From: a virus
Strand: one strand, 5' to 3'
Virus record (IMG/VR): IMGVR_UViG_3300025809_002164
Coordinates: 1-64,000 of that record
DNA: 64,000 nt
Made by a program: the position numbers and the translations under genes. The notes below the pieces were generated by a model. That model made no database searches. It was not told the DNA's origin and saw only the letters and a program-made list of their open reading frames with translations. Position 1 is the stretch's first letter. Every line of letters begins with the position of its first letter. This document shows positions 46,836-56,644 of the stretch, piece by piece.

Positions 46836-47877
46836 TTATTGATTTTAAGTTTTTAATGAGTGCTTTGGATAGCTTTGAATTTTCTTTGAGCTTATTTGAT
46901 AGTTTAATTATCTTAGGAGTTTGGTCTAGATCTTTGATTAATGATACCTTAGATCTCCAATTTTTAAAGTCTTTCTCGCTCATGTCGCCGAAGTCATTTT
47001 TGTCGGGAAGGCATATTTTTATACTGTCTTTGTCGAAATAATTTAATAGTTTTAAATAATTTTTAATTGCAGCTTCCATTCCTCTGTTTTCTTTTTTCTC
47101 GAAATCATTATTAAAAGAAATGAATACATGCTTGAAGTTTAAATTTAATATAAAGCATAAAAGTTTTGATTGGATATCTAGGCCGAAAGAAACTAATACA
47201 TTATTAAATCCATGCTCGTTGAGGCTTAGGCAGTCACCCACACTTTCGACTATGATTACATAATCTTCTTTTACTGAGTCGAATAGAGGTCCATTTTTTG
47301 TGGGTGTGTGGGCAGGAAAAGCCCAAGAATTCTTTTTTCCTATATGTTTCCACTTAGGTCTTCCTTCCTTGCCTGACATATCTCTACCTGAAAATCCATG
47401 AATTTGACCATATTGATTGTATATTGGAAAGACAAACCTTTGGTACATCTGACCTTTGGTAGCGAGACCTCCTTTGAGTTTTTTTAAAGTCGTATCACTT
47501 ATCCCTCTATTTTGATAGAATTGATAGTGGGGCAATAATTTTGAGAGGGAGGATTCTGGGTAAATTTCCTCCATCTCTATATTCTGAATTGAGTCTTTTG
47601 ATTTCTCGGCGAGAAAGAAAACTTCGTCTTTGTTTATATATTTCGATAACTCTTTGGGGTCGTTTGTGTTTAAAGTTAGGACTAGAAGTTTCTTGAAGGC
47701 CATAAAGCTGGTACCCTTTACATAGTCTTTCCACGCTCCTGTATCTTTATATATTTGTAAGGCTGTAGGGTTATCACCGCTCCTGTAGAGGGCTGCAGAT
47801 TGCCAGTATGAGCCCTTGTCGGTGAGCCTGTACCCTAGCTCTTCTAGGATTGATTTTATTTTGGATGAACCTATCAT
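46828..47877 (-). CDS. DnaG-like primase with Toprim domain
   Basis: 349 residues. The N-terminal part (about 1-90) takes the place of a zinc domain but shows no Cys cluster. The Toprim core is VIIVESVGDCLSLNEHGFNN, followed by FKHVFISFNNDFEKKENRGM; the second acidic motif is ND rather than DxD. It makes RNA primers for the DnaB helicase encoded next to it. Start overlaps the DnaB stop by 4 bases. Confidence 0.75.
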   Translation of the reverse strand: MIGSSKIKSILEELGYRLTDKGSYWQSAALYRSGDNPTALQIYKDTGAWKDYVKGTSFMAFKKLLVLTLNTNDPKELSKYINKDEVFFLAEKSKDSIQNIEMEEIYPESSLSKLLPHYQFYQNRGISDTTLKKLKGGLATKGQMYQRFVFPIYNQYGQIHGFSGRDMSGKEGRPKWKHIGKKNSWAFPAHTPTKNGPLFDSVKEDYVIIVESVGDCLSLNEHGFNNVLVSFGLDIQSKLLCFILNLNFKHVFISFNNDFEKKENRGMEAAIKNYLKLLNYFDKDSIKICLPDKNDFGDMSEKDFKNWRSKVSLIKDLDQTPKIIKLSNKLKENSKLSKALIKNLKSINE

Positions 47878-49382
47878 ATGTTTGGAAGGTTATCTGTTGC
47901 TACCGACATTAATATTTCAGACTGAGCTAATTGACTATCAACTAAGTCTTGAGTGTCTCCAGCTTCAGAGACGTTAAAGTTTTTAATATCTAGGAAGACG
48001 GAATTCCTTACCAAGCTTCCGTCTTCTAGCCTTACTGAATTTAAAGCTCTAAAATACTCCTTACCTAGGTGTCTATGTTTGAAGCATGTTATCTTGTGTG
48101 TTCCAAAATCTGGAGAGTCTTGCATTTCGTCGTCAGACTTCTTCCTGAGACTCAATAGGTGAGAGCTGAACTGTATGATTCTATCAGACAATGATACTAT
48201 ACTTTCGTCTTCAACTATATTCTCTGACCTTCGGTTGCTAGTAATTCCAGAACGATTAGTTTGCACACTAGTCATCATGGCAACCACTGGCTCTCCGTCG
48301 TAAAGTATATCTTTGTGAACTAATTTTTTAAATTTGTCTACCATTTCGCCAACGACTTGCCATTCCGACTTATTTGCTAGATTTTCTGAAGTAGTCTTTA
48401 TGTAATCAAAATTAAATATTAATTGATTCCCTCTCCCTACCTTGCTGTAATAGAATCTTTTTACTAAATTCACCATTTGGTCTACGTTCATTCCTGCAAC
48501 GTTATAGTAGTGAAGATTATACTCTTTAAGTTTAGGCCAGATAGCTCTGACTCTGTCAACTATATCTTTACCCGCCATTCTCCATTGACCTGTCTCTATC
48601 AAGTGGAGCGGAACTCCAGATAGTGAGGAGCATAGCCTGCCCATTAACTCTTCTTTACTCATCTCTCCATTATCAAAATGAAGTATAGGTGTGCCTCCAT
48701 TTAGCTGTGAGGTTTTTAAACAAAAATCAATACAGAACTGAGTTTTGCCTACTCCAGACCTAGCTGTTATCGTTGTTATATTTCCGGGCCTAAGTAGTGA
48801 TCCGTATAGGTCGTGGAGTCTTTTATGTGGACCCTTGAGTCCGAAGTCTTCGACTGGATTATTTCCCCTATCCTCTACTAAGTTCTCCATATTTTCGAAT
48901 AAATCTTCAGGGTTTTCTGAGGAGTTATCATACCTATTCATTACTTCATTATAAATCTGGTCTGTAGACTCTATCAACTCTGAGAAGGATTGACCTTTTG
49001 AGCCGACGACTTTTTCAGCCATTTTCTTGGATACCGCAACGATCTCTCTCTTGGTGCTAAGATATTTAACTTCCTTAGCTACATCTATAAGAGAATCTTC
49101 GCTCGTTTTACTTAACGATAAGGATTGAACATAATCTGCGATATTTATGTTGTCTTGAAATGATATTCCTAAAGCTACTATTCTTTCGGACAGGATAACA
49201 TAGTCTATTTTACTTCCACTATTGATTGCATTTTGTATTATGCAGAAAATTGTTTTATTTACTTGAGACTTTTCAGAGTAAAAATCTTGTTCTCCAACAA
49301 ATGGAGAAATATTAATAAATGAGTCGGGGTGATTAACTAAGCCTGCAAGCAGTTGTCTTTCTAGTGGATAGGAATGCATCAT
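47874..49382 (-). CDS. dnaB: Replicative DNA helicase (DnaB-like)
   Basis: 502 residues. The N-terminal DnaB_N domain (about 1-110) starts SYPLERQLLAGLVNHPDSFI. The RecA-like C-terminal domain has Walker A TITARSGVGKTQFCIDF. Sensor-like segments IFNFDYIKTTSENLA and KITCFKHRH come later. It unwinds the fork and pairs with the primase encoded 4 bases later. It has its own near-leaderless promoter. Confidence 0.85.
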   Translation of the reverse strand: MMHSYPLERQLLAGLVNHPDSFINISPFVGEQDFYSEKSQVNKTIFCIIQNAINSGSKIDYVILSERIVALGISFQDNINIADYVQSLSLSKTSEDSLIDVAKEVKYLSTKREIVAVSKKMAEKVVGSKGQSFSELIESTDQIYNEVMNRYDNSSENPEDLFENMENLVEDRGNNPVEDFGLKGPHKRLHDLYGSLLRPGNITTITARSGVGKTQFCIDFCLKTSQLNGGTPILHFDNGEMSKEELMGRLCSSLSGVPLHLIETGQWRMAGKDIVDRVRAIWPKLKEYNLHYYNVAGMNVDQMVNLVKRFYYSKVGRGNQLIFNFDYIKTTSENLANKSEWQVVGEMVDKFKKLVHKDILYDGEPVVAMMTSVQTNRSGITSNRRSENIVEDESIVSLSDRIIQFSSHLLSLRKKSDDEMQDSPDFGTHKITCFKHRHLGKEYFRALNSVRLEDGSLVRNSVFLDIKNFNVSEAGDTQDLVDSQLAQSEILMSVATDNLPNI

Positions 49383-49390
49383 GTTTATAA

Positions 49391-49418
49391 ATCATAGCAC
49401 AATTAGAATAAAAGTCAA
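49391..49418 (-). promoter_or_regulatory. Promoter for dnaB-primase
   Basis: TTGACT (49413-49418), 16-base spacer and TATGAT (49391-49396) on the minus strand, 8 bases before the ATG at 49382. The -35 box overlaps the end of the gene at 49415. Confidence 0.75.
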
Positions 49419-49678
49419 GAATTATCTCCATTAATATCAAAAGGGGAGTCGGCTCCCTCTATATCCATGAGGTATTTTTCTAAAGCTTTTCTTATACCCA
49501 TTTCAACTATCTGGCTGCCAGCCTTACAGAATACTACGGGACTTCCCTCTTGGTTTACGTATGCTATCAGGTAACCCTTCGATTGATCGAACGAACTTCC
49601 CGTGAATTCAAAAAGTTTCTCAAGAAAGCTTTCTGGTATTTGAAATATTGGAAACTCTTCAGGGTTTTCATCGTGCAT
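49415..49678 (-). CDS. Unknown 87-residue protein
   Basis: Acidic ends around a compact core (FPIFQIPESFLEKLFEFTGS, then GYLIAYVNQEGSPVVFCKAG). It follows the endonuclease gene at 49697 and is the last gene of the RecA-headed operon. No family is recognised. Confidence 0.5.
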   Translation of the reverse strand: MHDENPEEFPIFQIPESFLEKLFEFTGSSFDQSKGYLIAYVNQEGSPVVFCKAGSQIVEMGIRKALEKYLMDIEGADSPFDINGDNS

Positions 49679-49696
49679 AGGTATTATTATACAGCA

Positions 49697-50107
49697 TTAT
49701 AGAGAAATATCAAGGTTTTTAAAAAATTCTTTAGATAATTTGTCCTTTTCGAATATTAAAATTAATTTAATATTATTTAATTCACAAAAGTCATTTTTTT
49801 GATGGTCCCTCTTTAGTTGAGCTAAGTAATTATTCTCATAACCGCCGTGAAAGAATGGAACGTATTTAGTGTGCTGCCCTCCTTGAACTTCTATAGCTAT
49901 TTTTTCATTAGCATTGTATAGATCTAGAGTCATTCTTGTTCCGGCTATAGGAAACTCTTCAAAGACTATATGACGTCTCCAGTAAGGCTCTAGAAAAGTT
50001 TTTACGGATTTCTGGAACTTGCTTCTACTTTTGCCGGTCCAATCAATTGAATACTTATGGGCCCCTATAACCTTCCTGGAAGCCCCTGTTAAAGTTTTAA
50101 ATCTCAA
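49697..50107 (-). CDS. DUF559/Vsr-like endonuclease
   Basis: 136 residues. RMTLDLYNANEKIAIEVQGG, then QHTKYVPF and LKRDHQKNDFCELNNIKLI, form the D-ExQ and conserved RD-x-K order of the Vsr/DUF559 PD-(D/E)XK group. The catalytic Glu is in AIEVQGGQH. It may repair or cut DNA during recombination. The start overlaps the 1017-residue gene (ATGA). Confidence 0.7.
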   Translation of the reverse strand: MRFKTLTGASRKVIGAHKYSIDWTGKSRSKFQKSVKTFLEPYWRRHIVFEEFPIAGTRMTLDLYNANEKIAIEVQGGQHTKYVPFFHGGYENNYLAQLKRDHQKNDFCELNNIKLILIFEKDKLSKEFFKNLDISL

Positions 50108-53100
50108 CCCTCGATTCTTTCTTCAGGCTTATAGTGTTTAAACCTTTCGTGGGTGACCGTGGAGGCTAGTAGGACTGCTGGACTTATGTTTCCCTTAGTC
50201 GACTCCTGGAAGATGTGAGACATCCACGTTTGCTCGTAGGGGTGAGCCCATTTAGTGTCGATGAACATTTTTTTATTTCCTTCCCTGCTAGTAATGTGGG
50301 GCCAATTCGCATAATATATCTCGCCGCTTAAGTATGAGAGCCCGTTAAGGACTTCTATATTTTTTAGGTTAACCCTTGGACTATTAGGGTCGAGCCCGGT
50401 AGTTGGCAGTTTATTATAGTTGGGCCACACCTCGTCCCTGATGGATTGAGGCACGTTATACCAGCTAACTTGAATATTATTATCCATGTAAACTTCCGTG
50501 TAGGATAACTTTAAGAAGTCAAACTTCTCCTTTATCATAATCTGGTGGAGCTTTTTGTATAAGTCAGGGATATATTTTTGAAAACCATTTCTACACACAC
50601 CCTCCTCTGGGTCAGATATGGTCATGTCGTCTTCGAAAAATAAATAAAAATCAGAATCGCTGGAATCAAAATGCTCTGCAGCAAACTGGCGGCCGCCACA
50701 AATTCCAGTATTCTTGTTCATTACAATATGCTCAAAGCCGTAAGCTTCACAAATAGCTTTGTTACCTTCTCGAGCTTCTTGATTTGTTGAGTTATCTATG
50801 ATTACTTTTTGGCATGGATGGGTCAGGAAACCTTCGTGTTTTTGAAGAGATTTAATTGTAGCTTCAATCTGATCTGGAAAATTAAATGTAAGAAAGTATA
50901 AATTAGTTTTAACTTTTGAAATGTCATGAACTAGGGGAGTGAATGTAGGCTTTTCAGAAATGTACTCTTCTAGTTTTATTGATCCAGTCTCGAGATCTTG
51001 TAGGAATTTAACTACAAGGCCATTACTATCAAGGGAGTATCTCTTGTAATTTTCTGGCGAAAGTTTTGCCATAATTGCAAACACACTTTCTTCAGTTCCA
51101 GCCAACCCTTCGTTGATTGATCTATCAAGTAAGCTATAATATTGAGAATTAGCCTCGCCCAAAAAATCTTTGTGTCCGCCAAATAATCCACCCCTGCACA
51201 CATAGTCAACTTTAGTGCCAGCATATCTATTGATAGCATTAAACTCAAAACCGTGAATTTCTTTTTCAGCTTCGTATGGGTAAGACAAAAAGAGGAATGG
51301 GTCTATCGCATCAACTATACCGTCTAGGTTTTTTTTGTCATAGAAATAGTTTTCATAAACAGTTTGGCTGATCCCCGCATCTAGCCAGACAAAGTAATCA
51401 GTGTCAAATGGATTCCATATCTTGGAGTCATTCAAGAAGAACATTTTGGACATGACGATAGGGTTGTAGTATTCATTTTTGCATTGTGGGCTTTCTGGTA
51501 ACCAGCCCGCTTGATTTTGCCATGTTGGATTTGTCCGAATTGATTGCCACTTATCCCAGAACGGGGCGAACATGATATTTTTTATGTCTTCCAGTTCATA
51601 AATACGAACGAAGGTATTTTCTTTTGACCTGCGCTCCCAGACAAAAGATTCTAACGATTTAGGCACCCAGAGTACCATGTTGCATGGAATCTTAAGGAAT
51701 TTATCGAAATGCTCTTTATATCTTGGCCAATCACGTCCAACGCGATTGATGTCCCATAGGCCACTGACTATGGTCATATTTTCGCTTTGACTGATTGTGG
51801 ATAATTTTTCCATTTGGTTATTTTGAGTAGAGAATTTTTGAAAGTCTAAGTTCCCTTTGTTTGAATTGTTTTTTCTAATTATTAATACATTGCCGCCATA
51901 AAAATATTCATGTTTAGATATAGATGATAAGAGCTCTTCTTTGTAATCAACAAAAACATTCGTGCCATCTCCCCCCCCGCCAATATCTTCTATTATATAA
52001 AAACCATCCTGTTTTACTCTATCAAAAAAGTTTTGGAAAGTTTTGAATTGAGCATCAGCAGTATGTAGTCCATCATCTAAAATAATATCAAAACTAACTT
52101 CAGGATAAAAAGATTTAGAAAATAAAGAATCAGCAGAACTACCTAGCTTAGTTTGAATGCGATCCTCATTAATCATGCAATCTGGGGCTACATCAATACC
52201 GTATATTTGACTATTGGGAAAATATTCTTTCCACGCCTTTAGTATAGCTGCTGGAGTATAATGTTCATAATGAGAATAAATACCGCAAAAACTAGAGGGG
52301 ATACTTGGGTCAACTGTGCCAAGCCCTATTTCTAGATAATTAATTGGCTTGTTTCTATATGAAGAAAAAATTGATTGATAAAAATGAGTATATCCAGACT
52401 TGAATTTATCACTACCATGTTTTTCTATAATTGAGCTAAGAGGCAATTCCTCGAGGTAGGTAGTTGGGTTTTCGGATGAATTTAAATGTTTTACCCATAA
52501 GGAATCTACTGCATCTATATCTTGACCGCTCACTTCATATTCGTAATTATGTGCCTCAAGTTTTTGGGTTAAAAGATGTTGCTCTTCCTTATTTAAATTC
52601 ATATATTCTAACCTAATAACCTTCGGCCTATATTTAGTTAAATCAATTTGTTTAAAAATTTCCCAATCATGACCTTCTGCATCACATATTAAAACATCAA
52701 ATTTTGAAATATTGTGTTTGGAGAGTAGGCTTAGGAAGGTAATGCCGTTGACTTCTATATTGTTAGCTAAGTTATCTTTAACATAAATATCTCTTTCGTA
52801 GTCCGTTCCAAACCCATTCTTGAGTGGATATAACGCACTCATTCCTTTATAGCCGGGATGAAGTTCGTTACTGTTTATAACTTCATTACTTACATTAAGC
52901 ATAGTTATTGGGCCATCAACTTCGGTAACCGCACTTTGCTCATAAATGTAATTAGACCTATCAGTAAAGTTGTTTTTTAACTCTTCAAATATTTCTGGTA
53001 TTGGTTCGACCAATAAAGCTGACCATTTATATTTATCTAAAAACCCCCTTGTGTCATCGAAACTAATACCATCATTGGCACCAATTTGAACAACAAAAGG

Positions 53101-53157
53101 ATCAGTATTTAAAGTCCCTAATTTGTGTAAGTATTTTGATATTAAAGGTTCATTCAT
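50104..53157 (-). CDS. Four-domain glycan fusion (FkbM-MTase-HtrL-GT2)
   Basis: 1017 residues. (1) FkbM-like methyltransferase, about 15-205 (VQIGANDGISFDDTRGFL; ICDAEGHDWEIFKQI). (2) A second class I methyltransferase, about 245-420 (YLEIGLGTVDP; DIILDDGLHTADAQF). (3) An HtrL/YibB-like domain, about 455-735 (TIVSGLWDINRVGRDWPRY; DTDYFVWLDAGISQTVYEN). (4) A GT2-like domain, about 780-1010 (NLYFLTFNFPDQIEATIKSL; DFYLFFEDDMTISDP). A frameshift or read-through joining four genes is unlikely because the frame is open throughout. It may build and methylate one glycan. Confidence 0.8.
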   Translation of the reverse strand: MNEPLISKYLHKLGTLNTDPFVVQIGANDGISFDDTRGFLDKYKWSALLVEPIPEIFEELKNNFTDRSNYIYEQSAVTEVDGPITMLNVSNEVINSNELHPGYKGMSALYPLKNGFGTDYERDIYVKDNLANNIEVNGITFLSLLSKHNISKFDVLICDAEGHDWEIFKQIDLTKYRPKVIRLEYMNLNKEEQHLLTQKLEAHNYEYEVSGQDIDAVDSLWVKHLNSSENPTTYLEELPLSSIIEKHGSDKFKSGYTHFYQSIFSSYRNKPINYLEIGLGTVDPSIPSSFCGIYSHYEHYTPAAILKAWKEYFPNSQIYGIDVAPDCMINEDRIQTKLGSSADSLFSKSFYPEVSFDIILDDGLHTADAQFKTFQNFFDRVKQDGFYIIEDIGGGGDGTNVFVDYKEELLSSISKHEYFYGGNVLIIRKNNSNKGNLDFQKFSTQNNQMEKLSTISQSENMTIVSGLWDINRVGRDWPRYKEHFDKFLKIPCNMVLWVPKSLESFVWERRSKENTFVRIYELEDIKNIMFAPFWDKWQSIRTNPTWQNQAGWLPESPQCKNEYYNPIVMSKMFFLNDSKIWNPFDTDYFVWLDAGISQTVYENYFYDKKNLDGIVDAIDPFLFLSYPYEAEKEIHGFEFNAINRYAGTKVDYVCRGGLFGGHKDFLGEANSQYYSLLDRSINEGLAGTEESVFAIMAKLSPENYKRYSLDSNGLVVKFLQDLETGSIKLEEYISEKPTFTPLVHDISKVKTNLYFLTFNFPDQIEATIKSLQKHEGFLTHPCQKVIIDNSTNQEAREGNKAICEAYGFEHIVMNKNTGICGGRQFAAEHFDSSDSDFYLFFEDDMTISDPEEGVCRNGFQKYIPDLYKKLHQIMIKEKFDFLKLSYTEVYMDNNIQVSWYNVPQSIRDEVWPNYNKLPTTGLDPNSPRVNLKNIEVLNGLSYLSGEIYYANWPHITSREGNKKMFIDTKWAHPYEQTWMSHIFQESTKGNISPAVLLASTVTHERFKHYKPEERIEG

Positions 53158-53168
53158 AATTTTAATTA

Positions 53169-53822
53169 TTAAATCTTGATAAAACTACCCCAAACGCATT
53201 GGGAAAATATGTCTTCTCGAAAAGGTTCTAATTGATGATTTTCTACAGAACTAGATATTCCTTCATAAGTAGATTCACAAAAAGACCATATTTTGTTATT
53301 AATGTGAGACTCAAAGTATTCTAGTGAATGGCTGTAGTCATGACACATTATAATGTCGCCAGATTTAATATGAGGACTTAGCATGTTGAATTCATTAACT
53401 TTATTGCCACCGTCACACAAAACAAGAGTTAAACCAGTTGATTGAATATCTTTAACTAAATCCCTGAATAAATGTGCGTTCTCAGAGGAGAATACATCAT
53501 AAAGTCTAAAGTCAACATTGGTATCTTTAATTAAATCATCATGATAATGGTTTTTGCGGACATCATAACTAATTAAATGTGTTTGCAGGTCCAGCTCCTT
53601 GGTACAAAAATCTAAAAATCTGGTTAATCCGCCAGCAGCCGTGCCTATTTCAATGATGGTTTTAGGTTTTTTTTCAGATATTAAATCATATAATGCATAA
53701 AAAGCATTGGGGTGTTGCATGCAGACGATTCCATCAAAACCGCATATACCACCTCCACCTTGGCGGGTGTGTACGGTTTCTTTATTGTATTTTACTTTTT
53801 TTGTAATTTCTGGATTTTTCAT
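53169..53822 (-). CDS. CmcI-like SAM methyltransferase
   Basis: 217 residues. TIIEIGTAAGGLTRFLDFC is the SAM motif; LTLVLCDGGNKVNEFNMLSP and IIMCHDYSHSLEYF are typical of CmcI/cephalosporin-hydroxylase-like O-methyltransferases. It lies between the fusion protein and a glycosyltransferase, so a sugar or lipid acceptor is likely. Confidence 0.75.
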   Translation of the reverse strand: MKNPEITKKVKYNKETVHTRQGGGGICGFDGIVCMQHPNAFYALYDLISEKKPKTIIEIGTAAGGLTRFLDFCTKELDLQTHLISYDVRKNHYHDDLIKDTNVDFRLYDVFSSENAHLFRDLVKDIQSTGLTLVLCDGGNKVNEFNMLSPHIKSGDIIMCHDYSHSLEYFESHINNKIWSFCESTYEGISSSVENHQLEPFREDIFSQCVWGSFIKI

Positions 53823-54733
53823 ATATTTAAAATTTGAATTAAGGAATCTAATCGAGCTTGACCTGAAAAAGATTTAATGTAATTATATGCATTGTGGGAG
53901 ATGTGATTCAAGAATTTTAAATCATCTTTCACTTCTAAGAATTTACTAATATATTTTTCTACATATTTTGATCCACCCATGCACTCTTTACGGTGAAGAC
54001 CTTCACTTTCTATAGATATATAGTGGGTGTTTGGCACAAGATTTGGAAAATACGGGAAGCGGTATTCGGTATGTATCATTGGTAGGCCAACGGACATATA
54101 TTCTATATCTCTGTGGCAAATTTCATAACTTCCTGCAGGAATGGATAGTCCACAATTATACTGGATTATATTAGATAGATAATCTGCTATTTTCATGGGG
54201 GGATGTCGATCATTAACATGTTTGTCGTCATGTAGTAAACTTTCTGAACCCCTGCCTGTAGTACATCTAAAGTATAATTTATTAATTATATTGTCATTCA
54301 ATATTAAACATTTACGCTTGTGATAATAATAATCATAATTAGTTTTCGGACAAAAGTTAAAAACAATAAGCGGGTGTACTTGGAATTTATTGTTTTTGGG
54401 TTTGACTCCCCAATTGGCATAAATATGTGGACCTATTAGTATATCATTAGGATTATTTCTGTTTAATATGATTTTTTTATAGGCATCAGAGGGAGCTTCG
54501 GAAAATGAAATAAGCTTACATGAATCATTTGTCTTGTCTTCGATGAGCATCTCGCAATCCATAATTGCAGCATTATAATCTGAGACATTAATTAAATTAT
54601 TTGATTTTGAAATAGAGCCTAAATGTAAAGTGCAATTCATGGATTCTTTTAAGAAGAAAGCTAGCTTAATTAAAAAAAGATGTGAGCCCCAGACTGGATT
54701 AGGGTTTAGAGTTTCGTTGAAGTAAACATTCAT
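53819..54733 (-). CDS. Glycosyltransferase-like protein
   Basis: 304 residues. LSIPAGSYEICHRDIEYMSV, followed by GLPMIHTEYRFPYFP, is a GT-B style donor-binding segment near the C-terminus (CAP10/exostosin-like). The N-terminal half is not well matched to a family. Stop overlaps the CmcI-like gene start (ATGA); start overlaps the sulfotransferase stop (4 bases). Confidence 0.6.
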   Translation of the reverse strand: MNVYFNETLNPNPVWGSHLFLIKLAFFLKESMNCTLHLGSISKSNNLINVSDYNAAIMDCEMLIEDKTNDSCKLISFSEAPSDAYKKIILNRNNPNDILIGPHIYANWGVKPKNNKFQVHPLIVFNFCPKTNYDYYYHKRKCLILNDNIINKLYFRCTTGRGSESLLHDDKHVNDRHPPMKIADYLSNIIQYNCGLSIPAGSYEICHRDIEYMSVGLPMIHTEYRFPYFPNLVPNTHYISIESEGLHRKECMGGSKYVEKYISKFLEVKDDLKFLNHISHNAYNYIKSFSGQARLDSLIQILNI

Positions 54734-55380
54734 TTGAAATTGGTAGAGTTTATAAAATCATAATCTTCTTTGTAGAAATTAAGAATAGAACTTTTTATTT
54801 TAGGGCTTATTTTCCAATTTAATTTTTCACGAGCATATTCATAAGAACCATTAAAAGGTTTGGTTTCTACGCCTGAATTATGTTTGATGATAGAATTTTT
54901 GATTGATGGATCAATTGATTTAATGGTATCGTAAATTTTTTTAAAATCTCCAAATTTATATATATTTATATTGGGATGTATGAAGTTTATCTGAGGTTTA
55001 ATATGATTATCGTGAGTGTATGGGTTTTTTTTGTATTCAATAAATGATTGAATGATAAATCTATAGAAATCATCTACCGTTTTATTATTGATTTGTGATT
55101 GCCTCATGAAAAATTCACTCACAACTCTAGCAAAAGGGTCTCTTACAATAGTGAAGGAATATGTGATATTTGTGTTAGATAAAAAATTAAATAGATCTGG
55201 ATCTTTGTTATCTCTATGCTGTAAGGAGCAGGGTTTATTTAGCTTATCGCAACCTGGCGATCTTAAATGAAAATGTAATGAATAACCATTGCTTTCGAAA
55301 AAATGTGTTATGCTTTCACCCCCGCATTTAGGAATATGAGAAAAGAATATGTTGATTTTATCTTTAGTGTAAATTGGCAT
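54730..55380 (-). CDS. Sulfotransferase 10
   Basis: 216 residues. PAPS loop FSHIPKCGGESITHFF and 3'-phosphate motif FTIVRDPFARVVSEFF. It is more distant from the island copies and lacks the KHYTEYYDDET block. It lies directly downstream of the GT60-like pair, which shows that the second glycan block also uses sulfate. Confidence 0.85.
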   Translation of the reverse strand: MPIYTKDKINIFFSHIPKCGGESITHFFESNGYSLHFHLRSPGCDKLNKPCSLQHRDNKDPDLFNFLSNTNITYSFTIVRDPFARVVSEFFMRQSQINNKTVDDFYRFIIQSFIEYKKNPYTHDNHIKPQINFIHPNINIYKFGDFKKIYDTIKSIDPSIKNSIIKHNSGVETKPFNGSYEYAREKLNWKISPKIKSSILNFYKEDYDFINSTNFK

Positions 55381-55381
55381 T

Positions 55382-56644
55382 TCATAAGTTTTTTTCTATT
55401 CTTTCTGCCCAGCCACGCTTTTTACTATTGGCCCAGTAAACTACACGAGCTGGCTTTTTATCAGTTAAAAACATTTCTTCGTAATGTATTGGTTTTGAAT
55501 TTTTCATGAATTGATTTAATTGTTCTCCTTCGATTGATTTAGAAAATATACCTTCTCCGTTATCGTCGTCAAATGCAACCAGAATTGATTGATAGTCATC
55601 CTTGGGCATTTCATGACGCTCAAGATTAACTAGGTGGTAAAAAGAAAACATAAAACTATCCTCCCATTCTTTATCGTTTTTATATGGATGCGGGTTGGGG
55701 GGGAAGTAGTTTTCTGCTGTATACTTTTGGAAGGATTTTTTCTTAAAATGTATACCTGCATATTTTTCATAGTCGCGTAGACTTCTTTTATTTCCTAATC
55801 CATATTCACCTAAGTCTATTCCGTTATCTTCTACTCCGATAAGCTGTCTAATTCTAGCTCTTGCAGAATCATTACCTTTCCACCACATATCTTCTCCACG
55901 TTTGCTTTGATCATCCCATACTAGTTTGCCCGCTCTTTCTTCCCTCATTGTTGCGTGCCAAATTATTACTTGGTGTGGGTGAAATAAATCATACCCATGA
56001 GTAAAGCTGCGAACACTTAAATTTAATTCTTCACCCGCAAAAAAAATATCCCTATCGTGCTTGACATCTTTAGCCCACTGATTAGTTCCGAATGCAAAGT
56101 GACCACTTAAGAATCTAGCGGGATAAGGTTTTTTTAAATCTTTCCAATCCCTAACTCCAGTAGGGCGGATAAAGATGGTGTTATGAGGGTAAAAGCATGC
56201 CGCCTCTGAAAGCCAAGGCTCTTGAACTCTTTCGTCGGGGTCATTGAATGGATTGTAGTATGGCAGGTATCCTCCTATAATTGGATTGTGACCTTCGCTC
56301 GTTAAGTCTTCGTGCCACCCAATCAGAGTGCTGTCCCAGTTTTTATTAAACCTGTGATGCGAGTCTAATTGGCAGACAAAGTCTTCATCTGTTAGGAGTT
56401 CTTCGTTGATGATTGCTCTAGCCGTAGCCAATCCTTTAGCTTCCTTATAGGGCATGTCATAAATTTTAAATCTATCATCTTTCCTGTATTCATCTAAATT
56501 ATCAAAGCCATCTTCTTCACAGAACTGCCTGCATATACCAAAGTGTATTCTCTCTGGAAATTCCGCATTTTCTAGAGCACTCTTGATGGTGGGAATCAAT
56601 TCTGGCTCTCTATAAGCTGGAAGGTGGACTAATATGGTTTTCAC
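55382..56644 (-). CDS. Skp1-type GlcNAc-transferase-like (GT60) A
   Basis: 420 residues. HLPAYREPELIPTIKSALEN starts the domain and VCQLDSHHRFNKNWDSTLIG holds the DSH metal site. FLSGHFAFGTNQWAKDV and FAGEELNLSVRSFTHGYD complete the pattern. The GT60 family was described from Dictyostelium Skp1 modification. It is a tandem paralogue of the next gene. Confidence 0.8.
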   Translation of the reverse strand: MKTILVHLPAYREPELIPTIKSALENAEFPERIHFGICRQFCEEDGFDNLDEYRKDDRFKIYDMPYKEAKGLATARAIINEELLTDEDFVCQLDSHHRFNKNWDSTLIGWHEDLTSEGHNPIIGGYLPYYNPFNDPDERVQEPWLSEAACFYPHNTIFIRPTGVRDWKDLKKPYPARFLSGHFAFGTNQWAKDVKHDRDIFFAGEELNLSVRSFTHGYDLFHPHQVIIWHATMREERAGKLVWDDQSKRGEDMWWKGNDSARARIRQLIGVEDNGIDLGEYGLGNKRSLRDYEKYAGIHFKKKSFQKYTAENYFPPNPHPYKNDKEWEDSFMFSFYHLVNLERHEMPKDDYQSILVAFDDDNGEGIFSKSIEGEQLNQFMKNSKPIHYEEMFLTDKKPARVVYWANSKKRGWAERIEKNL

